From contig JBGPND010000294.1 of the NCBI GenBank assembly GCA_041487355.1, positions 1 through 5,771 on the forward strand: 5,771 nt of DNA. The letters run 5' to 3'. The notes under the pieces are model-generated. The model was not told where the DNA came from. It did no database searches and saw only the letters and a list, made by a program, of their open reading frames with translations. Positions 4,711-5,771 of the stretch are shown piece by piece. Positions within the stretch are counted from its first letter, which is position 1. Every line of letters begins with the position of its first letter. Source of the stretch: JAMXLO01 sp041487355. GTDB taxonomy: Bacteria; Pseudomonadota; Alphaproteobacteria; Acetobacterales; Acetobacteraceae. The position numbers were made by a program, and so were the translations under genes.

Positions 4711-5771
4711 TCAGGCGATGCTCCTTGACGACATCTCGTAGGTTCCCTTGCTCAACCCGGGCGAGTCGAGGATGCGCTGCAGCTCCTGCTTCATCAGAGC
4801 GTGACGTGCCGGGTCCATGCGGCGCCACTGGCCGAGCGGAGCCACAAGACGCGCGGCAACCTGGCTATTCATCGGATCAAGCTTGATGATGGTGTCAGTC
4901 AGGAAACGATAGCCACTGCCAGAGGGGTCGTGGAACCGCACCTGATTGCCGGCGGCGAAACTGGCAACCAGTGCGCGCACACGGTTCGGGACCTTGAGAT
5001 CGAAGTCCGGATGCGCGACAAGCGCGCGCACCGCATCCGGCGTGCCGAGCAAGGGCGACATGGCCTGGATCGCAAACCACTTGTCCAGCACCAGATCGTC
5101 TGTGCGCCAGCGCGCATGGAATGCGTCGAGAGCAGCTTCGCGTTCCGGGCAATCGATCGCCGACAGCACCGCAAGGGCGGCAAGCACGTCGGTCATGTTG
5201 TGCGCCGCATCGAATTGCGCCTTGGCGAGCGCTATCCCATCGGCTTCGCCGTTCGCGGTGAGATAGCCGAGGCAGGCGTTGCGCAATGCGCGCCGGCCAA
5301 TGGCGGCGCCGTCGATGCGGTATTCCCCAGTGTCCGTCAGCCGATCGTAGGTAGCACGCAGTTCCGCCCGCAACGCGCGAGCGATCTCTGCACGTGCCAT
5401 GTCGCGGACGGCGTGGATGGCATCCACATCCGCGACCACCATCTGGTCGGCGAGAAATGCCTCGCTCGGCAGCACAAGTGCCTCGGCGGCGAAGGCGGGG
5501 TCCGCGTCGGCATCGCGCAGCGTGGCGACAATCGCCTCGATCAGGCCTTGCTCGAGCGCAGGCGTCCCGCCGCGACGCCACGTGGCGGCCATGTCGAGCA
5601 GCAGGCGCGTGGCGTATTGCTGCCCGGATTCCCAGCGAACAAACGGGTCGGTATCGTGCGCCGCCAGAAATTGCAGTCGCGCGAGCGGCACGCAAGTGAG
5701 TTTCACAGGTGCCGAGAAGCCGCGCAGCAGCGACGGGACGGGCGGGCCCGCCACATTCTCGAAAGTGAAGC
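4711..5771 (-). CDS. pepN: Aminopeptidase N, C-terminal part (runs off the window)
   Basis: The frame is open to the window edge and gives the last 352 codons of an M1-family zinc aminopeptidase of the bacterial PepN type (about 870-890 residues), a cytoplasmic enzyme that trims N-terminal residues from peptides. The recognisable parts are FTFENVAGPPVPSLLRGF followed by SAPVKL at the end of the Ig-like third domain (DUF3458), then the C-terminal ARM-like helical domain. This includes DPFVRWESGQQYATRLL, LPSEAFLADQM, RRALRNACLGYL, AAHNMTDVLAAL, LDKWFAIQA, NPxx-free VPNRVRALVASF, GSGYRFLTDTIIKLD, MNSQVAARL and the ending RMDPARHALMKQELQRIL. The catalytic GAMEN and HEXXH motifs lie upstream, outside the window. 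The visible part is intact with no frameshift. It converges on the acyl-CoA dehydrogenase-like gene, and its stop is 4 bp from the palindromic repeat. Confidence 0.95.
   Translation of the reverse strand, partial: FTFENVAGPPVPSLLRGFSAPVKLTCVPLARLQFLAAHDTDPFVRWESGQQYATRLLLDMAATWRRGGTPALEQGLIEAIVATLRDADADPAFAAEALVLPSEAFLADQMVVADVDAIHAVRDMARAEIARALRAELRATYDRLTDTGEYRIDGAAIGRRALRNACLGYLTANGEADGIALAKAQFDAAHNMTDVLAALAVLSAIDCPEREAALDAFHARWRTDDLVLDKWFAIQAMSPLLGTPDAVRALVAHPDFDLKVPNRVRALVASFAAGNQVRFHDPSGSGYRFLTDTIIKLDPMNSQVAARLVAPLGQWRRMDPARHALMKQELQRILDSPGLSKGTYEMSSRSIA

Overview
The window looks like high-GC alphaproteobacterial chromosome, most likely from the Bradyrhizobium/Rhodopseudomonas group. 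The clues are a tRNA-Phe 3' part of alphaproteobacterial type, two long palindromic repeats of a kind I recall from those genomes, and uniformly GC-rich codon use. The genus is inference; no search was run.

Left part (about 1-1670) is the decayed end of an integrated phage. On the minus strand it carries a broken lambda-family phage portal protein gene (about 752-1472). That gene has lost both ends and has a one-base frameshift near 1138. It is fused to a second decayed reading frame that I cannot identify (about 276-751). Next comes a short non-coding stretch with three copies of GGCCCACT. The part ends in 48 bases matching the 3' part of a tRNA-Phe(GAA) gene (1623-1670) with no 5' half. This is the pattern of the distal attachment site (attR-type) left by an element that integrated into a tRNA-Phe gene. 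By that geometry the element lies to the left and host chromosome starts at about 1671.

Right part (1671-5771) is host chromosome. It holds a phosphotriesterase-family metallohydrolase (1771-2772, +), a 32-bp perfect inverted repeat (2829-2902), and the last codons of a DUF4142-type gene (2936-3022, -). After these come a SnoaL/NTF2-like protein (3107-3517, -) and a divergent short acyl-CoA dehydrogenase-like protein (3606-4598, +). A second inverted repeat (4613-4706) sits between the convergent ends of that gene and pepN. The C-terminal 352 codons of aminopeptidase N (4711 to the window end, -) close the window.

The SnoaL-like and acyl-CoA dehydrogenase-like genes share an 88-bp divergent intergenic region and may be co-regulated in some acyl-CoA or ring-compound catabolism, but the sequence does not name a substrate. 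I see no CRISPR array, no complete insertion sequence and no convincing undescribed system. The most informative features are the tRNA-Phe attachment scar, the degraded phage genes beside it, and the two palindromic repeats.
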